Part shown: positions 49,665-62,429 of the stretch, piece after piece
How the letters are laid out: every line of letters begins with the position of its first letter
Position numbering within the stretch: the first letter of the stretch is position 1
Assembly: GCA_033980235.1 (NCBI GenBank)
Contig: CM067067.1
Location: 7,603,547 to 7,667,546 of the forward strand
Source of the DNA: Diadema setosum
Lineage: Eukaryota; Echinodermata; Echinoidea; Diadematoida; Diadematidae
DNA: 64,000 nucleotides
Direction: 5' to 3'
Position numbers and translations under genes: made by a program
Notes under the pieces: model-generated
Told to the model about the DNA's origin: nothing
Seen by the model: only the letters and a program-made list of their open reading frames with translations
Databases searched by the model: none

Positions 49665-50992
49665 TCAACATGTTCAAGAATCGTATAAAATGGTTATACA
49701 ACGCTTTAATAGTATATCAGAGTATTGGGAAGGTCAGGACCAAAAGGCTAATGGAAATTTATCTTATGTATATCTTTGCAACAACAACAACAAAAACAAC
49801 AACAACACTGAGCTTCTTGTATGTATTGTTCCTGCTGCTGCTGTTCACTTTATTACCACACTTATCGCTTTTATAAAAATGTATAATGTAAGCCTATATT
49901 ATATGCGATTACAACTGTGTTTTATTGCAAAAATATAACATATAACACCAAAGCAAAGTAAATGATACATTATGACTTTGTTAGGCCTATCAGAAATTAC
50001 GCAACTCACAGCTACTTAAAGTTACATCTCCATGATAATGAATGACAATAATGATAAAGCGATGTGCTTGATGCATGTTCAAAGGCTTGAAAATAATAAT
50101 ACATCAGATAAATTCCAATTGAAGTCCAAACAAAACATTGATACTCAGCATTTCGATTTCACTAATCCATCGATGAGATGTTTTCAAGAGGCGAAAGACT
50201 GCTATAACGATATAATCTATTGTATAATGCTATGACGGTTAACATTTTAAAGACTATTATTATCAGGCCTATCATAATAAAACCTTAGCTGTCTGCTATT
50301 CATGTATTAAAGAAAATGTGGATCTTGGCAACAACAACTACAAAAGTATAAGAACAATAATCCCATTGCCTTCACTTCAGCCAAATCCGGAGTTATAGAT
50401 CATAAAGATTTTCATGTCGAATTCCTGCCGAATAATTTATCGCTCTTAAATGACTTGCCTTCTATTAAAATGCTAGGACCATGAAGGTAACTTACATACA
50501 TCAGACAATCATTAAAATATCATAGGAAGCACATATAGTTTAGACACACATTTACTCCGCCTTATTTATACCTTGATACACCCTAAATACCCTTTATGTG
50601 TTTGTGATGTCATTCATGTTTGCTTGTTGTTGTTGTTTTTTTTTAAAGATTTGGGTATCTTGATTTCTCAATTTTTTTTTTTTGCAATACAAGTGATAAG
50701 GTGTGATTTTTTTCTTTGTTGAGCTATATAGGGCCTACTGTCCTCTAGACTGAGCAATAAACACCTCTCCTCATCTATTCCCGATGTAGGATTAAAATGT
50801 TCAGCTGTCCAGGTCATTACAATGGCACTCAAACCACATAAAGGGTTGAGCTGCATATCTTACATTTATGTGGATAGAGCGAATGCATCAAAATAACTAT
50901 AATGATATGCGAGTAACAGACATCAAAGAAGTTTGAGGGAAAATCTGACAATCCTTCAAAAGTTATGGATATTTTTAAGAACATTCGGGGGC

Positions 50993-51290
50993 GGCCATCG
51001 TTGGATGAGAAGAATCAGTTCGTGACTTCGCTGCATGCATGACAAAGATACGAGAATGTATGAAGAGAACCATTTTCACTTTTTGTCATAATGAAAACAG
51101 CATTTGAATTAATTCTTTCAAAAAACATGGGTATATTTCAATGAAAATACATTTACGTCAGCATGAAACGAGTGAATGGGAATGCGTCTTTTCAAAGAAA
51201 ATCTAAATTTTGTGGAATTCTTTTGTCTACATCGTTGTCCCGCAGTGACGTCACGAACTGATGTTGTCTTCTCATCCAGCAATGGTGGCA
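50993..51290. mobile_element. Fold-back MITE with GGATGAGAAGA arms
   Basis: CATCGTTGGATGAGAAGAA and TCAGTTCGTGAC at the left are mirrored at the right by GTCACGAACTGATG and CTTCTCATCCAGCAATGG. Weaker similarity suggests true ends near 50927 and 51330. Confidence 0.75.
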
Positions 51291-51954
51291 ACGTAACTTT
51301 AAAGAAGTCATGGCTTCTGAACGGATTCTTTAAACTTCACTGCTGTGTTCTACGGACATTTCCATATTCACTCAATCCATGATTACTATTGTACCAAATT
51401 ATAACTTGAAGCAATGCCTAGGAAAATGTTTGGAGTAGCTGCTTCCCTAAATGGTGTAGCGCCATCTATGGGCATTTCATAGTACATGTATTGCTTTTTA
51501 TGCAAAGATCAGCTTCCGACTGCATGACACGTGTAGATGGATCGCAGCTTGACACAGGCCAGGGGGTGTGTCGGTTTCGGTACTGCGAGACATAATGGTT
51601 TGTTCCATTTAATCTGCGGGCAAATGTACCACATTCTGTACGCTTACTACTGAAATTGCAAGAACTCTCTGCTGTAGCACAGTATAACGAGTACTGTATA
51701 TCGTGAAACACTGTAGTATAGGGACGTGGACTTTTTTTCTCTCCTGGAAATAAACACAGCCCTAGCTGGCAAAGATTTAATTCCGAGGTGACATCACAAT
51801 GGCATTCTGTTTTACTCATTCCATCAACTAGCAATATTATGCCGACATTGCTGAGCAGGGCTTTGCAACCGTTTCTTATTATTGCAATGTGTATGCTATG
51901 CTTTTTTTAATATCTTAAAGGAAATTTAATGATATAATCTGCATTACACAGAAT

Positions 51955-51957
<3 letters not shown>

Positions 51958-51987
<30 letters not shown>
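51958..51987 (+). repeat. Poly-A run
   Basis: Thirty A. No retrotransposon body was recognised upstream. Confidence 0.9.
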
Positions 51988-51991
<4 letters not shown>

Positions 51992-52802
51992 GTAGTACAG
52001 GGATTCTGGAGTGCATGGCACTGTTATTTGAAAAAAAAAGGGTTATGTATACCAGTTTGTTTAGATAAACAAGAAGTGTTTGTTGCACACTCATGTATAC
52101 TCTCAATATCAGACATGCAAGTCTATTAAGTTAACCCTAAATTGAATTTGTATCATCTTGATGCAACCTCTCCCCCATGAAAAAGGGACAAAGGTGTTTC
52201 TAAGATGTTTTGTGCTTTAGAGAGGTATTACACAGTCAACATGTTTAATTTCTAACCAAACATGAGCATGGTGTGGAATGACACTTTAAGGAAGGCAGAG
52301 GAAAGGCTGCATCAAGTTCAGACGGTGAACTTCAGTGATTATACCAGAATTTCCTGCTGTCGCCACAGCCGACGGATGATTCATCAGTCACATGGGTATC
52401 TGTGTCACAATCCAGCTAAATGTGGACGTCTTCTCTTTCACCCCCCTCCAGTTCAAAGAGGATTCCAGCAATATTCCTCGCTTCCTCAGAAGTTTCTCAC
52501 TCTGCCTAAAGCTGCCACACACATTACCTTACAAAGTAACATAACATTGTGTGACTGCTCTGATTTTGTGATTTCACATTACATGTATGTCTCGTTTAAT
52601 TCAAAAGCCAACACATCAACACCATAACAGATCGTCTCTCCACTCACCTGCGATTAACAGTACATAAACTTGGAAGACAACATGGCCACAATCTCGCATC
52701 AAATCTTTTTTTACTGGTTCATGTACACAACCTTAGCATGCATGTGCATACAGTGTAACTAGTGTACATAGCATCTATATTAATACGCACACAGAAAACA
52801 CT

Positions 52803-52826
52803 CACACACACACACACATACACACA
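52803..52826 (+). repeat. CA microsatellite
   Basis: About ten CA units with one interruption. Confidence 0.85.
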
Positions 52827-53935
52827 CAAACTCGTGAAGGCAAAAAATTGTAACTATCCATTGAAACTACTGAGCCAACCTTACAGCTATCAAATTGCAA
52901 ATTCTATGTTGTAACAAGGACAGGGTTGTTCAGTTTGAGCATTAACAACTGTAACATAAAAGTATTCCTCCTAAAAGTTTCATCAACTACAATGTACCTC
53001 CATTTCTTTGTTTGCTTGTTCATGTGTTGGCGAATTACCTCTGTTGTGTAACTTTATGTACAGATGTACCAGTACATGTTATTTATGTGGCAATCTATGA
53101 ACTTCTAGAAATGATGTACCAGTATATGGAAAGGGGAACCATGTTACAAGGAGGACCTAAAATTACAATTACCTGTTATACCAGGTTGTGTAACAGGTTT
53201 CTTTTTCCATAGGGGTATAAAGACAAAGAAATACATGTATAAAGAGTCAAGACCTGAAAAATCACATTGTTACAAAAACTTATAATACATTTGAATTGAT
53301 TTGACCTCTGTGTAACAAGGTTCCATTGTACAGGACAGCTGGCATATGGGTAAATACTGGTACAACTTGTGTACACTGCAGTCCTACTACATATGAGGCA
53401 GAAAAAAATATCGCAACACATTCAGGATACAATTCCAATGTATTTTATTTGCCGCTCAGCAAGCTCATTCACATGTAGAGTGTGTTCTTCATGCTACATT
53501 CTGGCAGGGCTACTTTTTCTTTGGTAGCAACAACCTTGGTCCAGCCGATGCTGAAGAACCTTTCATCAAAGCTCAGTGTGCTCATGGGAGCTTTCAGTAA
53601 GGCATTCATATACAATATCTATAGCCTCCCTTCCTGTATTCACATTCTACACCATGACATGATGGGATTAAAGATCATCTTTCAAGAAAAAAACAAAACA
53701 AAAACATGATAACTCCGTTTATCCCTTTAAGTCTTGAAATCAAGAGGCAGACTAATGGAAACATAGAAAATGAGCAAAGAATATAGAACTGCTTCAAGGA
53801 GTCAGTACAAATGGGATGATAACTAAGTAGCACACTTCAGTTGATCAATTCCCTTTAACCTTATCTGACATCAGATAGGGAAATTAATAGTTCTGGTTTG
53901 TTTGTTTGTTTCTTTTTTTTTTCTTTCTTGTTTAG

Positions 53936-53955
53936 AGAGAGAGAGAGAGAGAGAA
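53936..53955 (+). repeat. GA microsatellite
   Basis: About nine GA units. Confidence 0.9.
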
Positions 53956-54477
53956 GATCACAATTGCATGTAAAAACATTACAAGAAAATCATGATGCAT
54001 GCAACAATTTGAAACCTATTATTGGACTAAGACCTGAGGACATGTGCTATCATGATGTCAGATATTCACTTTCTTTTGAAATACATTGTACATGTAATTG
54101 CAAAATCTTCTGATACAGGTAAATCTGTCAGCCCTTTTACCATAACAGGAAGACTAAGTTTTAATCTATGAAAACAATGCACTTTAGTGGGGCATGGTGA
54201 CCTCTGACCCACATTTTTGCTGTTGTTGTGCTGCTTTGTTACACATTTTGTGTAGTATCATTGGCTACAGAAGGAATACACAATCACTACACCATCAATG
54301 AAGACTTCATGTTGCAATTGTACATCATGATACATGTATCACATTTGTATCCCCTGAATATTTGCATCTAACACCTGTATCCACAGGTCATTCTCTTTCA
54401 GCCAAGAGGCAAACAGTACCGGTACCTGTAATGAATATACAGTACAGTTGTACACATAAAGTTACAGGATTTTTGTT

Positions 54478-54698
54478 ACTGTATACGCTGTTATTTTCGC
54501 GTACAGATATTTGTACGCGAATGACGAGGTCAGACATTTTCGCGAGATGTTGTTTTCGCGAATCAATGCCGACGCCAACGAAAATGTTCTATCAACACAG
54601 CGCATGGAGTCATTTTCGTGTGATGTTATCGCGACCCAACTGTGATTTGCGAAATTTGCGAAAATTAAACCCTCACGAAAATAACAGCTTATACAGTA
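54478..54698. mobile_element. TACTGTA-family MITE
   Basis: TACTGTATACGCTGTTATTTTC at the left is mirrored by AATAACAGCTTATACAGTA at the right. It is CpG-rich with many TTTCGCGA words, and is a sister copy of 32872-33106. Confidence 0.88.
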
Positions 54699-56395
54699 TT
54701 CCTTTGAATTCAATAGCAAGGACTGGTTGTAAATCCCTTTATGACATACATGTAGTAACTGTTTTCCAAGTGTCAAATTTCACAGCATTGCACACTTTTC
54801 ATATATCCAAGACAATTTGTCTGTGAAGATTGGAGTGCACAGCTTGCTCAACATCTTTTTTTTTTTTTTTTTTGAATGTTTTGGGCAGCATCCTCTGACA
54901 AAATGAAACACACCTACCCAGCTCTTCATTGTGAAGAGATTGCTCACAAATATTGAGCTCTTATACGTCACAATCACAAGGAAAAATCAAACAGCAATAC
55001 AGTATATGACAAGTCACGGCAAGGTACTCAATCTAAACTGTGAATCTACAATTTTTGCAAACAGAGCTTTATCTTTATCTACAAAATGAAATAAAATCTG
55101 TGAAATCAGGGAACAGAAAGGCAAAAAAAAAAAAGAAAGAAAAAAAAAGTGGTCCAATTTGGATGCAAGATCGAACCTAAAATGGTTAACATTTAAGATT
55201 TTTTTACATCTCTTTGGCTGGACATACATAACACAATCATAAAGCTCATTCTGACATTACACACATATGACTGCCCAAGAATTGCAGCTTTCTGGGTAGG
55301 TAAGCAACAGTACAGCTGTGAACTTCAATTTAAATTGTCTTTTCAGTAGATTTCTTTTCTGTGGTACTGCTGCTCACCCCAAATACCATGGTACAAGTTT
55401 GAAGGGATACAACTCCTGCAGATTCTAGTGGCTCTTTATTCCAATTCAGCCAGATCAGAATGTGGAATGATGATGACATGCCAACTTGAAACTGACATGT
55501 AACAATGACCATATCAATGACACATTATACATCAAAATTACTTATTTCTGGCTTCGCTCAACTTAGAAACATGCATGTCACTCTCAACTTTTGAGAGTTA
55601 TTATTTCAAATGGACAAATACCATGTTTCAGAAAGTCAAGAGTAAATTTTTATCATCATCTTTAAATAGCTGGGTGCCATTTCTTTGCTTGTGACCTTTT
55701 GACAACAAAATGTTTTTTCTACATGCATTGTATTTCACTGGAAACTAGAAATTACTGTACACAATGTTCTAATCACAACTGGTGACTGAAACATGATGCT
55801 GTCTTTGTTGAATGCAACACACAAACATGAAGGAAAATTACAGTACAATCTGATATGCACATGGTGTAAACATGTCAAATGAAACTGCTTAATTATATCT
55901 ACTCTCCTCTGAAACAACACCAGTTTCTCGTCTTCACAGGGGATGATGACATGATAGCAGAAAACATGGCTTTCATCTCTTAACACACTAAGTTAAGTTT
56001 TCCAGTATCACACACCTAAAATCACAGCTGATACATCAAAAGGGTAACCATGACCATCAATGTGAGCCTACAAGAATAAATTCATCTTTGAATTTTCCAA
56101 CATGATTCATTCATTCAAAATCTTGCTTCAGTATACAACACCAAGTGTCGCTTGCATCTTAAAGTGAATTGGTTTACCTTTAGTAAATAGTATTTAGAAG
56201 TTAGAAGATGCAAGAGACAATTTTTCCCCTCTGAATTTGCTTATGAAAAAAAAAAAAGCTGCAGTATTCATATCTGCATCAACATTTTCTCTTCATGGTC
56301 AATATTGCTATTGTTGGTATAGGAGCATACACTGAGGTAAGATCTGACATAAATATAACCACATTGTAAGTTGCTCTATTCATGCAAGGTCACAC

Positions 56396-59300
56396 TCATG
56401 AGTGTACAGTCTTGAGCCTGCCAAGAAGGGCATCACATGTTTTCTTGGCATCACCAAGCAACATTGAGGTATTCTCCTTGAAGAAGATTGGGTTGTCAAC
56501 TGCTGCATACCCTACTCCAAGTGACCTCTTCATGACAATGACCTGTTTGGACTGCCACACTCGAAGGACTGGCATACCAGCGATGATGGAGTTGGGGTCC
56601 TCTTCCGCAGCCGAGTTGACAGTATCATTTGCTCCAATGACGAGAACAAGATCTGTTTCAGGGAAATCATCATTGATCTCATCCATCTCCAGCACAACAT
56701 CATATGGCACACCTGCTTCTGCAAGCAGCACATTCAGCTGACCTGGCATGCGCCCAGCTACTGGGTGGATACCGAAGCGAACTTTCTTGCCCATCTTCCT
56801 GAGCATTTCAACCATTTCAGCAATGGGATATTGAGCCTTGGCAACGCAGAGACCATACCCTGGGACAATGATGACGTTCTGTGAATCGTCAATCATATCT
56901 ACTGTGCTCTCGACATTCACCTCTGTATGTGTGCCAGTGATCTCCATGGGCTTGCCTCCAGCAGTCGTCAGAGTACCATAACCACCAAAGATGACATTGG
57001 TGAGGGAGCGATTCATGGCCTTGCACATGATGTATGAAAGAATGGCTCCAGACGACCCAATCAGAGCCCCTACAATGGTCATAAGGTTGTTGTTCAGCAT
57101 GAACCCTTCAGCACAGAGGGCCCAGCCACTGTAGCTGTTGAGGACAGTAATGACCACCGGCATATCAGCACCACCAATGGCGGCTGTCAAGGTGATTCCC
57201 ATCACAGAGGAGAGGACACTGGTAGCTGTTAGACAGCTCATGTCTGCAGCGTAACCAGGATTGGTCATGTAGTATGCCATCGCACCAACATTTGCGGCCA
57301 TCAATCCCATATTGAGAGCATTGCGCCCAGGCAAGAGGAGAGGCTCAGATTTCAGTAGCCCTTGCAGTTTGCCGTAAGCTATGAGAGAGCCAGTGAATGT
57401 TACACCACCAATGTATGTTCCCAAGAACAGGAAGGCTTTGGTCATTGCCGCTGCAGATGGGTCTAGGGCAAAGTGGGCTGCTTCAGTCATGTAGGTAGAG
57501 ACGCATGTGAGCACAGCAGCCAGACCTACAAAGCTATGGAAGGCAGCAACAAGCTGTGGGAGGTCAGTGATTGCCATACGCTTGGCAATGATTGAACCAA
57601 GCAGCCCACCAACACCAATGGCAGCTCCCATTTGAGTGTACAATTCAGGGGTAGCCTTGACACCTACCAAGGTAGCAAGCATTCCAGTTGATACACCGAT
57701 CATGCCGAGGGCATTTCCAACTCTGCAGGACTCTTGTGATGACAATCCACTCAATGCACCTACACAACACAGGGAACCAGCAAGGTAAGCAATGTCTTGC
57801 ATGGAATATCCTGTCATCTCAGCTCCCAAGTAAGAGCCAATGCCAATGGCACCAGGAAGAAGATACAAGTAGTTGTACTCTGGAGGGTCATCGGGGCGGC
57901 GGAACATGTCCAACATTCTCTGTGTCACCAAGAAACCACCAAAGATGTTGATGGATGATATGAATGCTGCCAAAGCTGCAAGAGCTGCTGGGGTTGACTC
58001 AGGATAGTATCCTCCACTCATGCACACCAACCCTCCTACTGCAGTAATACCAGATATGGCATTAGTGACTGACATCAAAGGTGAATGAAGAGCTGGGGTG
58101 ACTCCCCAAACTGTGTGATAGCCGACGATGCCTGCAAGGGAGAATGTTGTCAGCATTGTGTTGAAGGCAGCTCCTGGAGACAAAACACCAAAACCATACA
58201 ACGATCCTAGACCAAGTGTGTACAACACTGAGCTGCGAAGGGTCTCCTGGAAAGGATTCTTTGGTGGTGCCTCAATAGCAACTGGCTTTGGAGGGGGCGC
58301 AGGTGGAGCTGGGACTTCCTTTGGTGGTGGAGGTGGCCAGAGAAGTTTTCCTTCGTTCAAGATGATGGAGCCACGTGTAACTTCATCTTCCAAGTCAATG
58401 TCAAAGTAGCCCTTTTGTCCTAGAGAGAGTAAGAACTTTGAAATGTTGTTGCCATAAAGAGTGCTGGACTGCGTTGGTAAACGACTTGGCAGATCAGTGT
58501 ACCCGATGTGGGTGACACCCTTGTAGGCGTACAGCTCTTGAGGCTTTGTTGTTTCAATGTTACCACCAGCTTCTGCTGCCAAGTCAACTACCACCGATCC
58601 TTCTTTCATGGACTCAATCATTTCCTTGGATATCAGCTTTGGTGCAGGTTTACCAGGGATCAGCGCAGTGGTGATGACGATGTCAACTTCCTTGCACTGT
58701 TTGGCAAAGAGATCCATCTCAGCCTTGATGAATTCTGGGGACATCTCCTTCGCATATCCCCCAGCTCCTTCTCCTGACTCTTTAAAGTCCAATTCCAAGA
58801 ACTCTGCCCCTAGTGACTGCACTTGCTCCTTCACTGCTGCTCGTGTGTCAAATCCCCTCACTATTGCTCCCATATTCTTTGCTGTACCCATAGCAGCTAG
58901 ACCAGCGACACCTCCTCCAATCACAAGAGCTTTGGCAGGTGGAATTTTTCCAGCAGCAGTGATCTGACCAGTGAAGAATCTACCAAAGTTATTTGCTGCC
59001 TCTAAAACAGCTTTGTAACCAGCAATATTGGCCATTGAACTCAAGGCATCAAATACCTGAGCTCTGCTGATCCTCGGTACACAATCCATGGCCAGCACTG
59101 TTGCCTTTCTTTCTGCAAGTTTGTCAATGATCTCCTTGTTCTGAGCAGGATACAAGAAACTGATGAGATTGCTCTTTTCCTTGAGTAGACCGACTTCCTC
59201 AATGCTGGGAGCACGGACTTTCAAGACGACATCTGACTGGAAAGCATCGTCCCTCTTTACAATCTTGGCACCTGCTTCTTCATAATCTGAATTTCTGAAG

Positions 59301-59584
59301 TTGGCAAGGGCTCCAGCTCCATCCTCCACAACAACTTGGTAGCCTTCCTTCACAAGAAGCTTAACTGCAACAGGAGCAACTGCTACCCTGCGTTCATTGG
59401 GGAAGGTTTCCTTTGGAATGCCTACTCGAAGATTGGCATATGGGATACCTTTGGGAGGAGCCTCTGCCTCTGCTCTGCTGATGCGACTGGTCTTCAGACC
59501 TCTGAATCGAAGCTTTGAGAGGGTGAAGGTCTTGTTCAGTGCCACTCTGTCCACATGACAGGCTGCTTGCATTAAGCGAAACAT
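56396..59584 (-). CDS. NNT: NAD(P) transhydrogenase, mitochondrial (single-exon CDS)
   Basis: Proton-translocating transhydrogenase of the inner mitochondrial membrane, which passes hydride from NADH to NADP+ using the proton gradient. The protein is 1062 residues, close to the vertebrate length. Residues 1-45 are Arg/Lys-rich with few acids, like a mitochondrial presequence. Domain I (about 50-400) has the Rossmann motif GGGVAG at 223-228 and the RQD-loop residues R171, Q176, D179 and S182. A proline-rich linker lies at 417-440. Domain II (about 450-865) is a run of hydrophobic helices with the conserved His683 and Asn816. Domain III (about 900-1062) has GYGLCVA at 909-915, GANDTVN at 984-990 and KRSLGVGYA at 1019-1027 for NADP(H). 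The ATG at 59584 is chosen because a splice acceptor lies five bases upstream. The frame stays open 68 more codons, but that stretch is unlike any presequence. No intron interrupts the coding region, whereas vertebrate NNT has about twenty. No frameshift or stop is seen, so it looks functional. Confidence 0.96.
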   Translation of the reverse strand: MFRLMQAACHVDRVALNKTFTLSKLRFRGLKTSRISRAEAEAPPKGIPYANLRVGIPKETFPNERRVAVAPVAVKLLVKEGYQVVVEDGAGALANFRNSDYEEAGAKIVKRDDAFQSDVVLKVRAPSIEEVGLLKEKSNLISFLYPAQNKEIIDKLAERKATVLAMDCVPRISRAQVFDALSSMANIAGYKAVLEAANNFGRFFTGQITAAGKIPPAKALVIGGGVAGLAAMGTAKNMGAIVRGFDTRAAVKEQVQSLGAEFLELDFKESGEGAGGYAKEMSPEFIKAEMDLFAKQCKEVDIVITTALIPGKPAPKLISKEMIESMKEGSVVVDLAAEAGGNIETTKPQELYAYKGVTHIGYTDLPSRLPTQSSTLYGNNISKFLLSLGQKGYFDIDLEDEVTRGSIILNEGKLLWPPPPPKEVPAPPAPPPKPVAIEAPPKNPFQETLRSSVLYTLGLGSLYGFGVLSPGAAFNTMLTTFSLAGIVGYHTVWGVTPALHSPLMSVTNAISGITAVGGLVCMSGGYYPESTPAALAALAAFISSINIFGGFLVTQRMLDMFRRPDDPPEYNYLYLLPGAIGIGSYLGAEMTGYSMQDIAYLAGSLCCVGALSGLSSQESCRVGNALGMIGVSTGMLATLVGVKATPELYTQMGAAIGVGGLLGSIIAKRMAITDLPQLVAAFHSFVGLAAVLTCVSTYMTEAAHFALDPSAAAMTKAFLFLGTYIGGVTFTGSLIAYGKLQGLLKSEPLLLPGRNALNMGLMAANVGAMAYYMTNPGYAADMSCLTATSVLSSVMGITLTAAIGGADMPVVITVLNSYSGWALCAEGFMLNNNLMTIVGALIGSSGAILSYIMCKAMNRSLTNVIFGGYGTLTTAGGKPMEITGTHTEVNVESTVDMIDDSQNVIIVPGYGLCVAKAQYPIAEMVEMLRKMGKKVRFGIHPVAGRMPGQLNVLLAEAGVPYDVVLEMDEINDDFPETDLVLVIGANDTVNSAAEEDPNSIIAGMPVLRVWQSKQVIVMKRSLGVGYAAVDNPIFFKENTSMLLGDAKKTCDALLGRLKTVHS

Positions 59585-59589
59585 GATGT

Positions 59590-59612
59590 CTGCATGAAGG
59601 AAGACAAAACAA
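59590..59612 (-). other. NNT: Predicted 3' splice site in NNT 5' UTR
   Basis: Read on the minus strand, a pyrimidine-rich tract ends in TTCATGCAG, and the exon begins at 59589 with ACATC followed by the ATG. This predicts a 5' UTR intron with its upstream exon to the right. I could not identify that exon; no CpG-rich promoter-like block was seen between 59.6 and 64 kb. Confidence 0.6.
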
Positions 59613-60738
59613 ACTGCAAGATGTATGAAATTTCCAAGACACTGACATAACGTTACTCCGAAAATGCAGTCAATAATTTTGTGTTGATTTGCAAGTAGAA
59701 AATGAAACTTTTCCCTATGTTTATTTCTTAAAATTACCTGAAACCAATAACACATCATGAGACAAAAAGAAGCAAGAAAATAGCGCATAAATACACAGAA
59801 GGATATATCTAGTCAGCATGTACAGTGTTCAGGGTACTTCTGTATACCAACAATTTTTAAATTTGTGTGTGTGCTTTCAAACCTTGTAGGACTGCTTCAT
59901 CAATGGCTCATATTTGGGAAAAACTATCCGTACCACAGCACACTGACATGTAGGAGAATCAATTAAGAGGAAATTAAATATAAACAACAATTCTAAATTT
60001 CACCTGAGTTTTTACAGGCATATTTTCAATTGACATTGTCAAAATAGTTTATCTTCAACATTAAGCTAATTTGTTGTATGAGGCTGGTGAAAGAAAACAT
60101 CTCCTTTTAAACACCAGTGTTTCTTGATGTAAATGCCCTACTGTATTGCAAAGAGAGCAAAAATCAATGATACTTTTGGTACATTAAACTTCGGTAGAGA
60201 TAGATTTGAAATTAAAGAAGGAATGCATGTACTGTGTTACAGGGCAGAATGCATAAAAATAGATATGAAGCCAGATTTGCTTAATACAGGGACCCACCCT
60301 GTGAAAATAAGATATCCAATTGAATAAATAAATAGATAAATTAATAATTAAGTGAACATTATGCAAATTTTCTCACACAAGGAAGCAGCTATGAAACTCT
60401 TCCTGACTATAAGGTGCCAACAGCTTGCGGCTTTGTCATCTTTTGCCTAACCAAAATGTCTAATAGAGTAGTTCCACTCAAGCTGACAAAGTTCTACTTT
60501 GCAGTACTCAATCTAGAAGATCTACAAACTTGCAAACACCCTGTGTTTGTTGAAGATTCTGGTCACTAGTTCGGGTGGACAGTTGGACAAGCACGTACAT
60601 GCAACATACCAACAAGAACTCCCTGGACCCTGCCTGACCACCAATTACAACAAGTAGTCAAAACAGGTGCCAGCAGGTTCAGTGTAACTTAATGGAACTG
60701 TGTACCATCGGGAGCAGTGATTTTAAAAATGTTCCAGT

Positions 60739-60979
60739 TACTGTATATGCCGAATATTTCGCGAGGTTTTTATTTTCGCGAATTTCGCAAGTCAAGTGCT
60801 ATTCGCAAAATCAAAAACATGCAAAAATATTGACTCTGATGCCGATATGCGACGTACGTGTACACATTTTTCCATTCAGTCCAGGACTCCACGATCGCAA
60901 ATCTAACCACTCACGAAATTGTCAGGAAGTCCCGATTTTGCGAAAATTTAGACTCGCGAAATGCATGGCGTATACAGTA
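60739..60979. mobile_element. TACTGTA-family MITE
   Basis: TACTGTATATGCCG at the left is mirrored by GGCGTATACAGTA at the right, with TTTCGCGAATTTCGCAAG and related words inside. Confidence 0.85.
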
Positions 60980-61018
60980 TCATATTTGATGCATGATGTG
61001 TAGACTTGTCAGTTGTAT

Positions 61019-61148
61019 CACAAAAACCCTACCATATAAAAATTTTGCAATAAAGCCTAAAATATAATGAGATATAAATCACTACTTTTCTCAATAAACC
61101 CTGACTGTAGATGGTTTATTCCAGAAACAATTTTATAACTATTGTTCA
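61019..61148 (+). repeat. Dispersed repeat, copy B (empty site)
   Basis: Homologous to 37058-37200. At 61012-61018 it has a single GTTGTAT where copy A has GTTGTAC, a 26-bp hairpin and GTTGTAC again. Confidence 0.8.
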
Positions 61149-61604
61149 GTTAGATCTAATAACTTTAGAGTTATCCCACACCGACCATGCATCAGAGACA
61201 GAGTGCACAGCTACAGTGTATACTAAACGTGGTAGATCACCAACATTTACACTAAATATTCATATCATTGGATAGTCTTTGTGGTTCACATATTTGAAGG
61301 CATATATTCAACGTGTGCAATCCAAAGGTTTAGGAAGCACACACAGTTTTGACTTAAAATAACGTAAATTGATATTTTGGATTACAGGATTATATTTTCA
61401 CATTTCAGCTTCTCTACAATATCATTTTGATGCAAATTTGGCAATACTAAATAAGGAAATTATTGCAATAAACATTGCCGAGTGCACACAGAAATAACGA
61501 ATACCAGTTCGAGACTTGCTCGCTACTCACATAAACATATGTGTATGCCTGGCAGAGGCACTTACTGGTACTCTGCTGAAACTAGAATTATCACTGAAGG
61601 TGAT

Positions 61605-61890
61605 TAATACCCCCGCCCCTAGTGTTGCTTTATAATATGTGATGTCATGAGGGCAATGACGTTAATACCAAGTTTGTGCACTTGTCAAATTGGAAACAGA
61701 ATAATTTTAGTTTACTGTACAATTACAGAGTTGACACTGAGTATAAAACTTACAGCAAATGTAAACATGCTTTCCCCCAGCATCACTACACTTTAAAGAC
61801 CATCATACACACCAAATTTGACCTTCATAGCTTGAATGGTTTATTTTGATACAAAAATGAGTGGTTACCATGGCAACACATTTTCCTTAT
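61605..61890 (+). mobile_element. Truncated Tsp/pearl-like fragment
   Basis: TAATACCCCCGCC at 61605 resembles the terminus at 116. ATACCAAGTTT and AAATTGG follow, and GTTACCATGGCAAC recurs at 61864-61877. It has a single core unit and no microsatellite. Confidence 0.6.
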
Positions 61891-61892
61891 AC

Positions 61893-61994
61893 AGTTAAAC
61901 TCGCATAAGTCGATCTTCTCGGGACTGAGCAAAACACATCGACTTAGGCGATTTTCGACTTGCGCGTAAGTCGAAAAAATCGACTTAGAGTTAC
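61893..61994. mobile_element. Small palindromic MITE (AAGTCGA type)
   Basis: AGTTAAACTCGCATAAGTCGA at the left is mirrored by TCGACTTAGAGTTA at the right. Inner ATCGACTTAGGCGATTTTC and CGTAAGTCGA also fold. Confidence 0.75.
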
Positions 61995-62429
61995 ACCACA
62001 TATACATATGTATAATGTACTAGTACATGTATGTTGTCTACTCTGGAGCCGAGAGCTGGTGCGATGTGCCCGATATTTTGCCCTTCAGCAAGAAACTTTA
62101 TCCACATTGATGCAGGCCAGGGCTCCACACTAACTTTTACTTTTATAAAATGATTGATTTTTATTTTTTGGTGGCCCGAAAAAAACAAACAAGCAAAACT
62201 AAATCGGTCCTATACTAAACATAGAAAAATAAATATTAAGTATCATTGAAGTGAAACAGGACGGTACCCACGTCTAAAATTAATAAATAGGAAATTTAAT
62301 AATCTTATTCTGTTATTCTGAGTTCTATAAGATTTAGCAAATAGGCTTATAGATTATTATAAAAGTTGATGCCTATTTAGGTGGCCAAAATTTACGTTTG
62401 AAATGAGAAAGTGGGAGCATTTACAGACA

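Larger units (their letters stand above)
47067..56395. other. Intergenic region between the atos and NNT genes
   Basis: No exon was recognised on either strand. Its right part should include the NNT 3' UTR; AATAAA on the minus strand at about 55440-55435 is one possible poly(A) signal. Its left part is a fold-back repeat and a microsatellite-rich block. Confidence 0.5.
59613..62429. other. Region right of the NNT coding exon
   Basis: Expected to include NNT 5' UTR intron sequence. It holds a TACTGTA MITE, a dispersed repeat, a truncated Tsp/pearl-like fragment and a small palindromic MITE. No exon was recognised. Confidence 0.5.

Noticed and set aside
52262..52627. 121-codon plus-strand frame
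   Set aside because: No similarity recognised, no splice context and no coding-like composition.
56382..58967. Plus-strand frames opposite NNT
   Set aside because: They are antisense shadows of the NNT coding sequence.
59585..59788. 68-codon N-terminal extension of the NNT reading frame
   Set aside because: A good splice acceptor ends at 59590, the extension is hydrophobic and Cys-rich unlike a presequence, and the ATG at 59584 gives the family's usual length.
60601..60640. Another CAGGGAGGTG-family member (CTCCCTGGACCCTG)
   Set aside because: It resembles the inner part of the 45-bp copy, but no matching left end or 7-bp flanking repeat is present.
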